NCBI RefSeq assembly: GCF_005780185.1
Contig: NZ_VBUI01000007.1
Coordinates: 1 to 64,000 of the forward strand
Length of the DNA: 64,000 nucleotides
DNA from: Halomonas urmiana
Lineage (GTDB): Bacteria; Pseudomonadota; Gammaproteobacteria; Pseudomonadales; Halomonadaceae
Reading direction: 5' to 3'
Below the pieces are notes generated by a model, which was given only the letters and a program-made list of their open reading frames with translations, made no database searches and was not told the origin of the DNA. Below, piece by piece: positions 23,957 through 33,424 of the stretch; position 1 is the first letter of the stretch, and each line of letters starts with the position of its first letter. The position numbers and the translations under genes are program-made.

Positions 23957-24742
23957 TCAGCCCGCCGAGCCGCCGACAAGTCCCACCACGCTGACCAGTA
24001 TGAGGACCCCGCCGAGCACCCGGAAGTAGAGGTTCGTGCGGCTGGCGAGCAGGTGCTGGTGGGCGCGTTCGCCCAGCAGGTGGCCGAGCAGGGCGCAGGG
24101 CAGCAGCCACAGGTGGTGGATGAGCTGCAGGTCGACCCCGGCGATCAGGAACGACACCATCTTGATCAGCACCAGGATGAACCACAGCGCGAAGAGGGTA
24201 TCGCGCAGCTGGTGGGCGGCGACATGGGAGGCGAACACCGCGACGATCAGCGGGGCGCCGATCAGCGAGGTGCCGCTGACGTAGCCGCCCAGGACCAGCA
24301 GGATCGCGTCCAGGACACGGCTGTTGCTGCGAAAGGGCCTGTCGAGCACGTAGCCGACCGCGTAGACCATCACGATGACGAAGATGATGCTGCTCAGAAC
24401 ATTGCCCGGCAGGGTGAGCAGGCCGATGACCCCGATCAGCTTGGGGATGATCATGACCTTCATCGCCTTGAGCAGGTAGCCCCAGTCGATGTTGCCCTCG
24501 CTCGGCGTCCGACCGCCGTTCTCGGCCACCAGCAGCCGGTGGCCGCGCCAGGCAATCCAGCTGGAGAAGATCAGCAGGTGGACGGCGATGATCGGCAGGA
24601 ACACCAGCGGCTCGTCGAGCACCAGCAGCAGGAAGGGCAGCGACAGCACGGCGCCGCCGAAGCCCAGGCTGGTGCGCACGAATCCGCTCCAGACGAAGAT
24701 CAGCCCGATCAGCACAAGCTGGGGAATCTCGAGGTCGGCCAT
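23957..24742 (-). CDS. TauE/SafE family anion permease
   Basis: A 261-residue membrane protein with about eight helices. The two inverted halves of the TauE/SafE fold are marked by SLGFGGAVLSLPFLLLV (N-terminal half) and GGYVSGTSLIGAPLIVAVF (C-terminal half). The family exports or imports small sulfonates, sulfite or organic anions. It lies 48 bases downstream of a LysR gene on the same strand and may be co-transcribed with it. The substrate is not predictable; the nearby MmsA/GMC cluster suggests an organic acid, but this is a guess. Confidence 0.87.
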   Translation of the reverse strand: MADLEIPQLVLIGLIFVWSGFVRTSLGFGGAVLSLPFLLLVLDEPLVFLPIIAVHLLIFSSWIAWRGHRLLVAENGGRTPSEGNIDWGYLLKAMKVMIIPKLIGVIGLLTLPGNVLSSIIFVIVMVYAVGYVLDRPFRSNSRVLDAILLVLGGYVSGTSLIGAPLIVAVFASHVAAHQLRDTLFALWFILVLIKMVSFLIAGVDLQLIHHLWLLPCALLGHLLGERAHQHLLASRTNLYFRVLGGVLILVSVVGLVGGSAG

Positions 24743-24790
24743 CAGGGCGCTCCTTTCCCGTATGGAAGTGTCATGTCCGATGTGGACGTG

Positions 24791-25693
24791 TCATGGCGCC
24801 AACGCGCCCCAGACGCCGGTGAGCACCTCCAGCGCCTCGGCGATCACCGCCTCCTCGCCGCGGTCGCGGCGCCAGACGAAGCTCAGCGCGCAGGGCAGGC
24901 GCACGCCCTCGGCGACCGTCAGGCCGCGCTCCTGGCGCTCCGTCATGGCCAGGGCGTCCCGAGCCAGGCTGAGCCCCACCCCGGCGCGTACCAGGTCCAG
25001 CATGCAGGCTTCCTGGTCCACCTGGGCCACGCCGTTGGGCACGATGCCCAGCGGGTCGAGCACGCCGTGCAGGAGGCGGTGATGGGCGGAATTCTTGGGC
25101 GTGGTGATCCACGGCAGGGTGGCGAGCCGGGACCAGTCGGCGCCGGCCAGACGGCTGCCCCAGCCGGCCGGGGCGATCACGTGGTAGTCGAAGTGGGTGA
25201 GCTCGCAATGGGCGATTTCCGGGTCGCCCGGCCCCTCGCCGGGCGGCGCCAGGAAGAAGCCCACGTCGAGCTCCCCGCGCCGCACCCACTCCAGCACCGT
25301 CCCGCTCATGCCGTGTTGCAGCTCGGTCTCGAGCTGCGGGGCTCGCTCCACCAGGCGGTTCAGAAAAGCGCCCAGGCGGATGAACTCGGGATCGACGATG
25401 GTGCCGATCTTCAGCCGGCCACGCAGGGTGCTGTGCAGGGCACGGGCGTTCTGCTCGAAGGCGGCCATGGCCGCGAGGGCCTTCTCGGCGGCGGGGACCA
25501 GGGCCTGGCCGTCGTCGGTCAGCGACAAACCCTTGGAATGTCGCTGGAAGAGCGTGAGGCCCAGGGCCTCCTGAAACAGCTTGAGCTTCAGGCTGACCGC
25601 CGGCTGGGTCAGATGCAAACGCTCGGCGGCTCGTGACACGCTGCCCTCCCGGGCGACGGTGACGAAGGCGCGCAGGGTCTGAAGCTCCTGCAT
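24791..25693 (-). CDS. LysR-family transcriptional regulator
   Basis: A 300-residue LysR regulator. The N-terminal winged HTH is textbook (LQTLRAFVTVAREGSVSRAA, then LHLTQPAVSLKLKLFQEALG and FQRHSKGLSLTDDG). The effector-binding domain follows from about residue 90 (RLKIGTIVDPEFIRLGAFLN). It is divergent from mmsA across 173 bases and upstream of tauE. It is therefore a candidate activator of mmsA and the GMC dehydrogenase, or of the permease. The intergenic region is AT-rich and includes a short ATAA-ACC-TTAT dyad near 25731, but no certain LysR box could be fixed. Confidence 0.92.
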   Translation of the reverse strand: MQELQTLRAFVTVAREGSVSRAAERLHLTQPAVSLKLKLFQEALGLTLFQRHSKGLSLTDDGQALVPAAEKALAAMAAFEQNARALHSTLRGRLKIGTIVDPEFIRLGAFLNRLVERAPQLETELQHGMSGTVLEWVRRGELDVGFFLAPPGEGPGDPEIAHCELTHFDYHVIAPAGWGSRLAGADWSRLATLPWITTPKNSAHHRLLHGVLDPLGIVPNGVAQVDQEACMLDLVRAGVGLSLARDALAMTERQERGLTVAEGVRLPCALSFVWRRDRGEEAVIAEALEVLTGVWGALAP

Positions 25694-25866
25694 GGTGGTG
25701 TGTCGCTCCTGTGTCCTGAGATATTTATAAACCTTATATCCCGGTTAGAAATTACTCAATTGATCCTGGTAACGGTCCAGCTAATCTTGGCGTTCATGGC
25801 ATCGCTTCTGATATCAGCAGTGATGCGCTCTGACGATGATCCCATCAACGACAAGACGAGGCGACC

Positions 25867-27378
25867 ATGACCACAGCCAGCATCCAGCATTATATTAATG
25901 GGCAAATGTCACCCGGCGAATCCGGCCAGCACCAGGCCGTGACCAACCCGGCCACCGGCCGGGTGACCGGCCGGGTGGCCCTGGCCTCCCCGGCCGATGT
26001 GGCCACGGCCGTGGTCGCCGCCAAGGCCGCCTTCCCCGCCTGGGCCGATACCCCGCCGATCCGCCGCGCGCGGGTGCTGTTCCGGTTCCTCGAACTGCTC
26101 AATGCGCACAAGGATGAGCTGGCCGAAGCCATTACCCGGGAGCACGGCAAGGTGTTCACCGATGCCCAGGGCGAGGTGGCTCGCGGCATCGACATCGTCG
26201 AGTTCGCCTGCGGCATCCCGCAGCTGCTCAAGGGCGACTACACCGAGCAGGTCAGCACCGGCATCGATAACTGGACCACGCGCCAGCCGCTGGGCGTGGT
26301 CGCCGGTATCACCCCGTTCAACTTCCCGGCCATGGTGCCGATGTGGATGTTCCCGCTGGCCATCGCCGCCGGCAATAGCTTCGTCCTCAAGCCGAGCCCG
26401 CTGGATCCCAGCGCCTCGCTGCTGATGGCCGACCTGTTCAAGCAGGCTGGGTTGCCGGACGGCGTGTTCAACGTAGTGCAGGGCGACAAGGACTCGGTGG
26501 AGGCGCTGCTCGACCACCCCGACGTCAAGGCGCTTTCGTTCGTCGGCTCCACCCCCATCGCCAACCTGATCTACGAGCGTGGTGCGCGCAACGGCAAGCG
26601 TATCCAGGCCCTGGGGGGCGCCAAGAACCACATGGTGGTGATGCCCGACGCCAACCTCGACAAGGCCGTCGATGCCCTGATCGGTGCGGCCTATGGCTCC
26701 GCCGGCGAGCGCTGCATGGCGATCAGCGTGGCGGTGCTGGTGGGTGATGTGGCCGACACCATCGTGCCGCGCCTGGCGGAGCGAGCGAAGGCGCTGAAGA
26801 TCAAGAACGGCCTGGAGCTGGATGCCGAGATGGGCCCCATCGTCACGGCCCAGGCTCACCAGCGCATCACCGGCTACATCGACAAGGGCGTGGCCGAGGG
26901 CGCCGAACTGGTGGTCGACGGTCGTGACTTCGATCCCTCCGTGACCGGTGACGGCTGTGCCGACGGCTTCTGGATGGGCGGCACCCTGTTCGATCACGTC
27001 ACGCCGGAGATGACCATCTACAAGGAGGAGATCTTCGGTCCGGTGCTGGTCTGCGTGCGGGTGCCGGACGTGGCCACGGCGATCCAGCTGATCGACGATC
27101 ACGAGTTCGGCAACGGCGTGAGTTGCTTCACCGAGAGCGGCAGCGTGGCCCGTGAGTTCGGCCGCCGCATCCAGGTGGGCATGGTGGGCATCAATGTGCC
27201 GATCCCGGTGCCGATGGCCTGGCACGGCTTCGGCGGCTGGAAGCGCTCGATGTTCGGTGACACCCACGCCTACGGCGAGGAGGGCGTGCGCTTCTACACC
27301 AAGCAGAAGTCGATCATGCAGCGCTGGTCGAGCTCCATCGAGCACGGGGCCGAGTTCGCGATGCCGACGTCCAAGTAA
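25867..27378 (+). CDS. mmsA: CoA-acylating methylmalonate-semialdehyde dehydrogenase
   Basis: A 503-residue aldehyde dehydrogenase. The MmsA group is indicated by [20 protein letters not shown], the NAD-site run [18 protein letters not shown] and the catalytic cysteine in [14 protein letters not shown] (near 284). The C-terminal KQKSIMQRW also fits. It converts methylmalonate or malonate semialdehyde to propionyl- or acetyl-CoA in valine, inositol or beta-alanine breakdown. The next gene is a GMC alcohol dehydrogenase. The pair could oxidise an alcohol to aldehyde and then to acyl-CoA. No other valine genes are adjacent. Control by the divergent LysR regulator is likely. Confidence 0.93.
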   Translation: MTTASIQHYINGQMSPGESGQHQAVTNPATGRVTGRVALASPADVATAVVAAKAAFPAWADTPPIRRARVLFRFLELLNAHKDELAEAITREHGKVFTDAQGEVARGIDIVEFACGIPQLLKGDYTEQVSTGIDNWTTRQPLGVVAGITPFNFPAMVPMWMFPLAIAAGNSFVLKPSPLDPSASLLMADLFKQAGLPDGVFNVVQGDKDSVEALLDHPDVKALSFVGSTPIANLIYERGARNGKRIQALGGAKNHMVVMPDANLDKAVDALIGAAYGSAGERCMAISVAVLVGDVADTIVPRLAERAKALKIKNGLELDAEMGPIVTAQAHQRITGYIDKGVAEGAELVVDGRDFDPSVTGDGCADGFWMGGTLFDHVTPEMTIYKEEIFGPVLVCVRVPDVATAIQLIDDHEFGNGVSCFTESGSVAREFGRRIQVGMVGINVPIPVPMAWHGFGGWKRSMFGDTHAYGEEGVRFYTKQKSIMQRWSSSIEHGAEFAMPTSK

Positions 27379-27490
27379 CTCCTCCCTCAACGACCGACAG
27401 GCATGCCGGCCGGCCAGGTGGTGTCCGCCAACTGACCGTGTAACGCCACCCGGGTGGCGGTATGGCCGGCATGTCGAACGAGAGCATGCC

Positions 27491-29155
27491 ATGGCTGACC
27501 ATTCCAACGACAAGCAAGCCTTCGACTACATCGTGGTGGGCGCCGGCACTGCCGGCTGCCTGCTCGCCAACCGCCTCAGTGCCGATCCGGCCAACCGGGT
27601 GTTGCTGATCGAGGCGGGCGGTCGTGACAACTACCACTGGATTCATATCCCGGTGGGCTACCTCTACTGCATCGACAATCCCCGTACCGACTGGCGGTTT
27701 CGCACCGAGCCGGACCAGGGCCTGAACGGCCGCTCCTTGATCTATCCTCGCGGCAAGACGCTCGGTGGCTGCTCCAGCATCAACGGCATGCTCTACCTGC
27801 GTGGCCAGGCTCGCGACTACGACGGTTGGGCCGAGCTCACCGGCGACGACGCCTGGCGCTGGGAGAACTGCCTTGCCGACTTCATGAAGCATGAGGATCA
27901 CCATCGCCTGGATGACGGGGGAGACGCCGATGCCGCCCACCGTGACTTCCATGGCCACGGAGGTAAGTGGCGCGTCGAGAAGCAGCGCCTGAAGTGGCAG
28001 GTGCTGGATGATTTCGCCACCGCCGCCGTCGAAGCCGGCATTCCACGGACGCGCGACTTCAACCGTGGCGACAACGAGGGCGTCGACTACTTCGAGGTCA
28101 ACCAGCGCTCTGGTTGGCGCTGGAACACGTCCAAGGCCTTCCTGCGTGGCGTCGAGAAGCGTGGCAACCTGTCCCTGTGGCATTCCACCCAGGTGCTGGG
28201 ACTCGAGGTCGAGAAGGGCGAAGGCGGCGAGCCGCGTTGCTGTGGTGTCAAGGCCGAGCGGGATGGCGAGAGGGTCGTGGCAACGGCCAGCCGTGAGGTG
28301 ATCCTCTCCGCGGGCGCGATCGGCTCACCGCAATTGCTGCAGCTCTCGGGGATCGGCCCCGCGGATCTGCTGGCCGCGCACGGCATCCCCGTGGTGGCCG
28401 ACCTCCCGGGCGTGGGGGAAAACCTGCAGGATCACCTGCAGATCCGCTCGGTGTACAAGGTGACGGGGGCCAAGACCCTCAACACCATGGCCAACTCGCT
28501 CATGGGCAAGGCGAAGATCGGCCTGGAGTACGTTCTCAGACGCTCCGGGCCCATGAGCATGGCGCCGTCCCAGCTGTGCGCCTTCACGCGCAGTTCCGAG
28601 GACTACGAGCATCCCAATCTCGAGTACCACGTCCAGCCGTTGAGCCTGGAGGCCTTCGGCCAGCCGCTGCACGACTACCCGGCGATCACCGCCAGCGTGT
28701 GCAACCTCAATCCCACCAGCCGGGGCGCGGTGCGCATCAAGAGTCGCGACCCGCGCCAGGCACCGGCCATCGCGCCTAACTACCTGAGCACTCCCGAAGA
28801 TCGTCAGGTGGCCGCGGACTCGCTGCGCGTCACCCGACGCATTGCCGGGCAGCCGGCCTTCGCCAAGTACGCCCCCGAGGAGGTCAAGCCCGGCGTGGAG
28901 TACCAGACCGACGAGGACCTGACGCGGCTGGCCGGCGACATCGGCACCACCATCTTCCATCCGGTAGGCACCGTGAAGATGGGGCGCGACGACGACCCCA
29001 TGGCGGTCGTCGACTCCCACCTTCGCGTACGCGGTCTTCGGAGTCTGAGAGTCGTCGATGCCAGCATCATGCCCACCATCACCAGCGGCAATACCAATTC
29101 GCCGACCCTGATGATTGCCGAGAAGGCGGCGGGATGGATCCTGAAATCTCAATGA
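27491..29155 (+). CDS. GMC-family FAD alcohol/choline-type dehydrogenase
   Basis: A 554-residue flavoenzyme. The N-terminal FAD site reads YIVVGAGTAGCLLANRLS (12-29), followed by LLIEAG and the GMC signature PRGKTLGGCSSINGMLYLRG. The second GMC motif GAIGSPQLLQLSGIGP is near 280, and the active-site His/Asn pair is in TTIFHPVGTVKMG and ITSGNTNSPTLM at the C-terminus. It resembles AlkJ-like alcohol dehydrogenases as much as choline dehydrogenase, and no betaine genes are adjacent. With mmsA upstream it probably oxidises a primary alcohol to the aldehyde used by MmsA. The ATG at 27491 was preferred; an in-frame start slightly upstream is possible. Confidence 0.87.
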   Translation: MADHSNDKQAFDYIVVGAGTAGCLLANRLSADPANRVLLIEAGGRDNYHWIHIPVGYLYCIDNPRTDWRFRTEPDQGLNGRSLIYPRGKTLGGCSSINGMLYLRGQARDYDGWAELTGDDAWRWENCLADFMKHEDHHRLDDGGDADAAHRDFHGHGGKWRVEKQRLKWQVLDDFATAAVEAGIPRTRDFNRGDNEGVDYFEVNQRSGWRWNTSKAFLRGVEKRGNLSLWHSTQVLGLEVEKGEGGEPRCCGVKAERDGERVVATASREVILSAGAIGSPQLLQLSGIGPADLLAAHGIPVVADLPGVGENLQDHLQIRSVYKVTGAKTLNTMANSLMGKAKIGLEYVLRRSGPMSMAPSQLCAFTRSSEDYEHPNLEYHVQPLSLEAFGQPLHDYPAITASVCNLNPTSRGAVRIKSRDPRQAPAIAPNYLSTPEDRQVAADSLRVTRRIAGQPAFAKYAPEEVKPGVEYQTDEDLTRLAGDIGTTIFHPVGTVKMGRDDDPMAVVDSHLRVRGLRSLRVVDASIMPTITSGNTNSPTLMIAEKAAGWILKSQ

Positions 29156-29421
29156 CGTCCGCCACGATCGGGGGAAGGCGGGGGCGATGTCGGCCCGCCA
29201 CCTTCCCATCACTTTCCTCGCACTTTCTCGTCACGCGAGAAAAATAAGGTTTGACCTGCCTTCGGCAACGGCGCACTATGCGCGCAGTTGGTTAGCAATT
29301 GGAACGTCCAAGCGGTCATCGAAAGCTCATAGCGTCGATTTCCCGGTGAAAGTTTCTTGTTTTACCCACTGCAACTCGGGTATTTCCCGGCACAATCTAA
29401 CGCTATTCGAGGAATTCGATC
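29156..29421 (+). promoter_or_regulatory. Long untranslated leader of the cold-shock gene
   Basis: There are 266 bases without a gene between the GMC gene and csp. Its right half is AT-rich and follows a possible TTGACC / CACTAT promoter (17-bp spacing, around 29251-29279). If correct, the message has a ~130-base 5' leader, as in many cspA-type genes where the leader folds into a temperature-sensitive structure. Confidence 0.4.
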
Positions 29422-29628
29422 ATGGCTACTGGTACCGTCAAGTGGTTCAACGACACTAAAGGCTTCGGCTTCATCTCTCCGGACGACAACGGTGACGACC
29501 TGTTCGCTCACTTCTCCGAGATCAAGGCAGAAGGCTTCAAGTCCCTGCAAGACGGTCAGAAGGTCTCCTTCGACGTCACTCAGGGCAAGAAAGGCCTCCA
29601 GGCTTCCAACATCCAGGTCATCGGCTGA
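29422..29628 (+). CDS. CspA-family cold-shock protein
   Basis: A 68-residue single cold-shock domain. RNP1 (KGFGFISP) and RNP2 (DLFAHFS) are both present after the canonical start [12 protein letters not shown]. It binds single-stranded RNA or DNA and acts as an RNA chaperone; which paralogue (CspA, CspC, CspE type) cannot be decided. Unusually for a high-GC genome, codon choice is strongly biased to highly expressed codons, which fits abundant expression. It has its own leader and strong terminator. Confidence 0.95.
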   Translation: MATGTVKWFNDTKGFGFISPDDNGDDLFAHFSEIKAEGFKSLQDGQKVSFDVTQGKKGLQASNIQVIG

Positions 29629-29668
29629 ACGTCGACCGATCTTGATGTGACTGCCTGACGGCAGTCGA

Positions 29669-29694
29669 GAAAGGCCCGCGAAAGCGGGCCTTTC
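29669..29694 (+). terminator. Cold-shock gene terminator hairpin
   Basis: GAAAGGCCCGC (29669-29679) pairs perfectly with GCGGGCCTTTC (29684-29694) across a GAAA tetraloop, about 40 bases after the csp stop. The 3' arm ends in a short T-run. Confidence 0.8.
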
Positions 29695-29720
29695 GCGTGG
29701 GCGGTCTTTCGGTTTCTATG

Positions 29721-29764
29721 TTCTAAAAAGTTATTTCTAGATTTCTAAAAATAACTTTTTAGAA
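29721..29764. promoter_or_regulatory. AT-rich 16-bp inverted repeat upstream of the SLC13 permease
   Basis: TTCTAAAAAGTTATTT (29721-29736) and its exact reverse complement (29749-29764) flank a 12-base spacer that itself contains TTTCTA. The last base is 52 bases before the permease start. The ATAACTTTTTAGAA half-sites are reminiscent of AT-rich CysB-type sites in pseudomonads, so a sulfur-status operator is possible; this link is inference. It could also act as a weak terminator for csp. Confidence 0.5.
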
Positions 29765-29816
29765 TAACCGGCGGCGTTCACAATGGGGCTCGTTCTGTTG
29801 CGACCGGATCCCCTTC

Positions 29817-31586
29817 ATGCCGCTGGATGCCTGGCTCTCCCTTGCCACCGTGATCGCCGTCTTCCCGTTGATGGCCTTCTCGCGCGTCGGTCCCGACATC
29901 GTGCTGCTCGGCGCGGTGATCCTGCTGCTGACCCTCGGCGTGATCGAACCGGCCCAGGCGCTGGCTGGCTTCTCGAGCACGGGCCTGTTTACCGTGGCCT
30001 TCATGTACGTGCTGGTGACCAGCATTCGTGAGACCGGTGGCATCGACCTGATCATCCGCCACGTGCTGGGGCGTCCCCGCAGCGAGAGCAGGGCGCTGCT
30101 GCGCCTGCTGCTGCCGGTCGCTTCCCTCAGCGCCCTGCTCAACAATACGCCGGTGGTGGCGACCTTCATCCCGGCGGTGCTGAGCTGGAGTCGGCGTGTC
30201 GCCGTGCCGGCGCACCGCCTGTTGATGCCGCTCAGCTTCGCCTCGATCCTCGGCGGCACCATCACCCTCTTCGGCACCAGCACCAACCTGGTCGTCCACG
30301 GCCTGCTGGTCGATCGCGATCCTTCCCTGGCCATGGGCCTCTTCGACATCGCCTGGGTCGGCGTGCCGGTGGCCCTGGTGGGGTTGCTCTATCTGCTGTT
30401 GCTGGGGCCGCGCCTGCTGCCGGCGCGGCGGGGCGCCGCCTCGGCCTTCGACAATCCCCGCGAGTTCACCATCGAGATGGAGGTGGCGCCCGATGGCCCG
30501 CTGGTGGATCGCACGGTCGAGGAGGCCGGCCTGCGCCACCTGCAGGCGCTGTTCCTGGTCGAGATCGAGCGCGACGGCAATGTCGTCAGCGTGGTGGGGC
30601 CCGGCGAACACCTCAAGGGTGGCGACCGACTGGTGTTCGCTGGCACCAGCGAGGGCGCCGTGGAGCTGCAGCAGATTCGCGGGCTCGTGCCGACTCGCCA
30701 GGGCGCTTCCAGCCTCGAGAAGGACTTCAAGGAGCGGCGCCTGGTGGAGGCGGTGGTCTCCGGCCAGTGCCAGTTCATCGGCCGGCGCATTCGCGATGGC
30801 CACTTCCGCACCCTCTACGGTGCGGCAGTGCTGGCGGTCTGCCGGGGCGGCGAGCGGGTCGCCGGCAACCTCGGCCAGATCCGCCTGCAGCCCGCCGATG
30901 TGCTGCTGCTGGAGGCGCGGCCGCCCTTCATCGAGCGTCATCGCCAGTCGCGGGACTTCCTGCTGATCAGCAAGGTCAACGGCGCCGCGCGCCCGGTCCA
31001 CGAGAAGGCCTGGCTGGCCTGGGTCATCCTGGCGGGGGTGGTGGTGCTGGCCACTTTCGGGGTGATGAGCATGATGAAGGCCGCCATGCTCGGGGCGCTG
31101 CTGGCACTGGCCACTGGCTGCTGCTCGGTCGGGGCGGCGCGGCGCGGACTCGATACCCAGGTGCTGCTGACCATCGCCGCTTCCTTCGGGCTCGGGGCCG
31201 CCCTGGAGAGTTCGGGCGCCGCGGCCACGCTGGCCGGCCTGGCGCTGGTGCTGGCCGACGGCAATCCCTGGCTGTTGCTGGTGGGAAGCTATCTGCTGGT
31301 GGCCCTGCTCACCGAGCTGGTCACCAACAACGCGGCCGTGGTGATCACCTTCCCGGTAGTCATGGCCGGAGCGGAGAGCCTCGGTGTGAGTCCCATGCCC
31401 TTCGTGGTGGCGGTGATGTTCGCCGCCTCGGCGAGCTTCCTGACGCCGATCGGCTACCAGACCAACCTCATGGTGAACGGCCCCGGAGGCTATCGCCTCG
31501 GCGACTTCCTGCGCCTCGGTGGCCCCTTGAACCTGCTCATCGCCCTGGTGGCGCTGACCCTGATCCCGCTGTTCTGGCCCTTCTGA
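29817..31586 (+). CDS. SLC13/DASS-type permease with two central RCK-C (TrkA-C) domains
   Basis: A 589-residue transporter. N-terminal helices (residues 1-195) contain LSALLNNTPVVATFIPAV and TLFGTSTNLVVHGLL. A cytoplasmic middle (about 205-390) holds two TrkA-C-like units (VEEAGLRHLQALFLVEIERD, then VVSGQCQFIGRRIRDGHFRT). C-terminal helices carry the mirror motif LVTNNAAVVITFPVV and SFLTPIGYQTNLMV. This is the architecture of bacterial SLC13 permeases for sulfate, or sometimes di- and tricarboxylates. The sequence does not decide the substrate. The palindrome just upstream would fit control by sulfur status. Confidence 0.88.
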   Translation: MPLDAWLSLATVIAVFPLMAFSRVGPDIVLLGAVILLLTLGVIEPAQALAGFSSTGLFTVAFMYVLVTSIRETGGIDLIIRHVLGRPRSESRALLRLLLPVASLSALLNNTPVVATFIPAVLSWSRRVAVPAHRLLMPLSFASILGGTITLFGTSTNLVVHGLLVDRDPSLAMGLFDIAWVGVPVALVGLLYLLLLGPRLLPARRGAASAFDNPREFTIEMEVAPDGPLVDRTVEEAGLRHLQALFLVEIERDGNVVSVVGPGEHLKGGDRLVFAGTSEGAVELQQIRGLVPTRQGASSLEKDFKERRLVEAVVSGQCQFIGRRIRDGHFRTLYGAAVLAVCRGGERVAGNLGQIRLQPADVLLLEARPPFIERHRQSRDFLLISKVNGAARPVHEKAWLAWVILAGVVVLATFGVMSMMKAAMLGALLALATGCCSVGAARRGLDTQVLLTIAASFGLGAALESSGAAATLAGLALVLADGNPWLLLVGSYLLVALLTELVTNNAAVVITFPVVMAGAESLGVSPMPFVVAVMFAASASFLTPIGYQTNLMVNGPGGYRLGDFLRLGGPLNLLIALVALTLIPLFWPF

Positions 31587-31665
31587 GCGTGCTCGCCGCC
31601 GGGCGGCGTTTGCGGTAGGGTGTCGTCCTTCGACCGACCCGATTTCCGGCCCAGGAGGCGACTTC

Positions 31666-32334
31666 ATGAACCACCCCGGCGAACTGATCATCGAGCCGAG
31701 AAACGGCCAGCCGGCCGACGCCTGTGTCATCATCCTGCATGGCCTGGGCGCCGACGGCCGCGACTTCGAGCCACTGGTGCCGGCACTGCCTCTGCCCGAC
31801 GAGGCCGCGGTGCGCTTCATCCTGCCCCATGCACCGCGTCTTCCGGTGACCGTCAACGGCGGCATGACCATGCCGGCCTGGTATGACATCAAGGAGATGA
31901 GCCTCGACCGGCAGATCGACGAGCCGCAGCTGCTGGCCTCCGCCGAGCGTATCCAGGCCATGGTGCGCGAGCAGATCGAGCATGGCATCGACAGTCGCCG
32001 GATCATCGTGGCGGGCTTCTCCCAGGGCGGCGCGGTGGCCTACCAGGCGGCGCTCTCCTTCGAGGCACCGCTGGGCGGCCTGCTGGCGCTCTCCACCTAC
32101 TTCGCCACGGCCGACAGCATCACCCTGTCCGAGGCTAATCGCGCGCTGCCCATCGAGGTCCACCACGGTAGCTTCGATCCGGTGGTGCCCGAGGCGCTGG
32201 GCAGGGCCGGATACGATCGTGTGCTGTCGCTCGGGTATCCAGCGCACTATCGCCGCTATCCCATGGCCCATGCGCTCTGCCCGCAGCAGATCAGCGATAT
32301 CGGCCGCTGGCTGGCCGAGCGGCTCGCGCGCTGA
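31666..32334 (+). CDS. Alpha/beta-hydrolase carboxylesterase (phospholipase/carboxylesterase family)
   Basis: A 222-residue hydrolase. The oxyanion segment ILHGLGADGRDF and the nucleophile elbow AGFSQGGAVAY (Ser119) are present. The catalytic Asp is in HGSFDPVVP (near 167) and the His in YPMAHALC (near 202). This matches bacterial carboxylesterase 2 / acyl-protein thioesterase-like enzymes. No signal peptide is visible, so it is cytoplasmic. It is followed 13 bases later by a UbiA-type prenyltransferase on the same strand, but a functional link is not obvious. Confidence 0.9.
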   Translation: MNHPGELIIEPRNGQPADACVIILHGLGADGRDFEPLVPALPLPDEAAVRFILPHAPRLPVTVNGGMTMPAWYDIKEMSLDRQIDEPQLLASAERIQAMVREQIEHGIDSRRIIVAGFSQGGAVAYQAALSFEAPLGGLLALSTYFATADSITLSEANRALPIEVHHGSFDPVVPEALGRAGYDRVLSLGYPAHYRRYPMAHALCPQQISDIGRWLAERLAR

Positions 32335-32347
32335 GCGGCGGCTGGCC

Positions 32348-33301
32348 ATGCCCGATCGTGACGCTCGCGTGATGGCCGCTACCTCCTCGGCGGGCGTGTT
32401 ACGCGTCTGCTGGCGATGCGCGCGTCCCAACTTCCTGGTGCTGGCGCCGCTCTGCGCGGGACTCGCGGTGACCAGCGCCTGGCTCGACGGCCGGGCGCCG
32501 GAGGGCGCCGCGATTCTGCTGGTGCTGCTCGCCGCGCTGCTGGCCCATGCCGCGGTCAACCTGTTCAACGAGCATCACGACTTCGCGAGCGGCCTGGATG
32601 CTACCACCCGGCGTACGCCTTTCTCTGGTGGCAGCGGCGCGCTACCCGAGCATCCAGATGCGGCCCGGGCGGTGCATCGTGCCGCACTGGCCTGCCTGGC
32701 TGGGGTCGTGATCATTGGCGCCTGGTGCCTGTGGCGTGCCGGCCCCGCGCTGCTGCTCTACGGCCTGCTCGGCCTGGCGCTGGTGGTGGCTTATACCGGC
32801 TGGCTGACTCGCCGGCCCTGGCTCTGTCTGATGGCGCCGGGGGTGGGGTTCGGTACGCTGATGGTGATCGGGGCGAACCATGCCCTCACCGGCGGCTTCT
32901 CCGCCACGGCGCTGGCCGTCTCGGCGGTGCCGACCCTGATGGTCAGTGCCCTGTTGCTGGCCAACCAGTTGCCGGACATCGAGCCCGACCGCTGGGTGGG
33001 ACGCCATCACCTGGCCATCATGCTGGGCGCCCGGCGGGCGGCACGCCTGGTGGCGGTGCTGGTGTTTGGCGCCTTCCTGGTGGTCCCGCTGGCCTGGGCC
33101 GCGGGCTGGCTGCCAGCCGAGACCGGCCTGATGTGGCTGGCCGCGCCCGTGGCCCTTCGACTCATCGTGGGCCTCTGGCGGCTGCCGAGCGACGTGGATG
33201 CCGGCGATTTCGCCGGGTTGTTGCCACTGCTGGGACTCAACGTTGCGCTGCTGCTGGCGAGCCTTTCGCTGCTCAACCTGGGGCTCTGGCTCGCCGCCTG
33301 A
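32348..33301 (+). CDS. UbiA-family prenyltransferase (MenA-like)
   Basis: A 317-residue polytopic membrane enzyme with about eight helices. The aspartate-rich prenyl-diphosphate motifs are FNEHHDFASGLD (near 80) and NQLPDIEPDRWVG (near 210). Their spacing and the GLD/EPD wording resemble 1,4-dihydroxy-2-naphthoate prenyltransferase (MenA) more than UbiA proper. No other menaquinone genes lie here, so the aromatic acceptor is unknown. I placed the start at the ATG at 32348; the open frame extends much further upstream but overlaps the esterase. It may be co-transcribed with that gene. Confidence 0.82.
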   Translation: MPDRDARVMAATSSAGVLRVCWRCARPNFLVLAPLCAGLAVTSAWLDGRAPEGAAILLVLLAALLAHAAVNLFNEHHDFASGLDATTRRTPFSGGSGALPEHPDAARAVHRAALACLAGVVIIGAWCLWRAGPALLLYGLLGLALVVAYTGWLTRRPWLCLMAPGVGFGTLMVIGANHALTGGFSATALAVSAVPTLMVSALLLANQLPDIEPDRWVGRHHLAIMLGARRAARLVAVLVFGAFLVVPLAWAAGWLPAETGLMWLAAPVALRLIVGLWRLPSDVDAGDFAGLLPLLGLNVALLLASLSLLNLGLWLAA

Positions 33302-33424
33302 GGCATCGGCTCGAATGGCGGCGGCGCCGAAGATCTGTGGTCCTGCCGTGCGTTGGGCATCGGACATGTGTCCTCGACCATCCTGGGCTAGGGTGTGAGA
33401 TGTACGAGGGGCAGGAGAGCCTTC

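Noticed and set aside
29778-32006. 742-residue open frame on the minus strand
   Set aside because: Antisense to the SLC13 permease and esterase; no recognisable domains.
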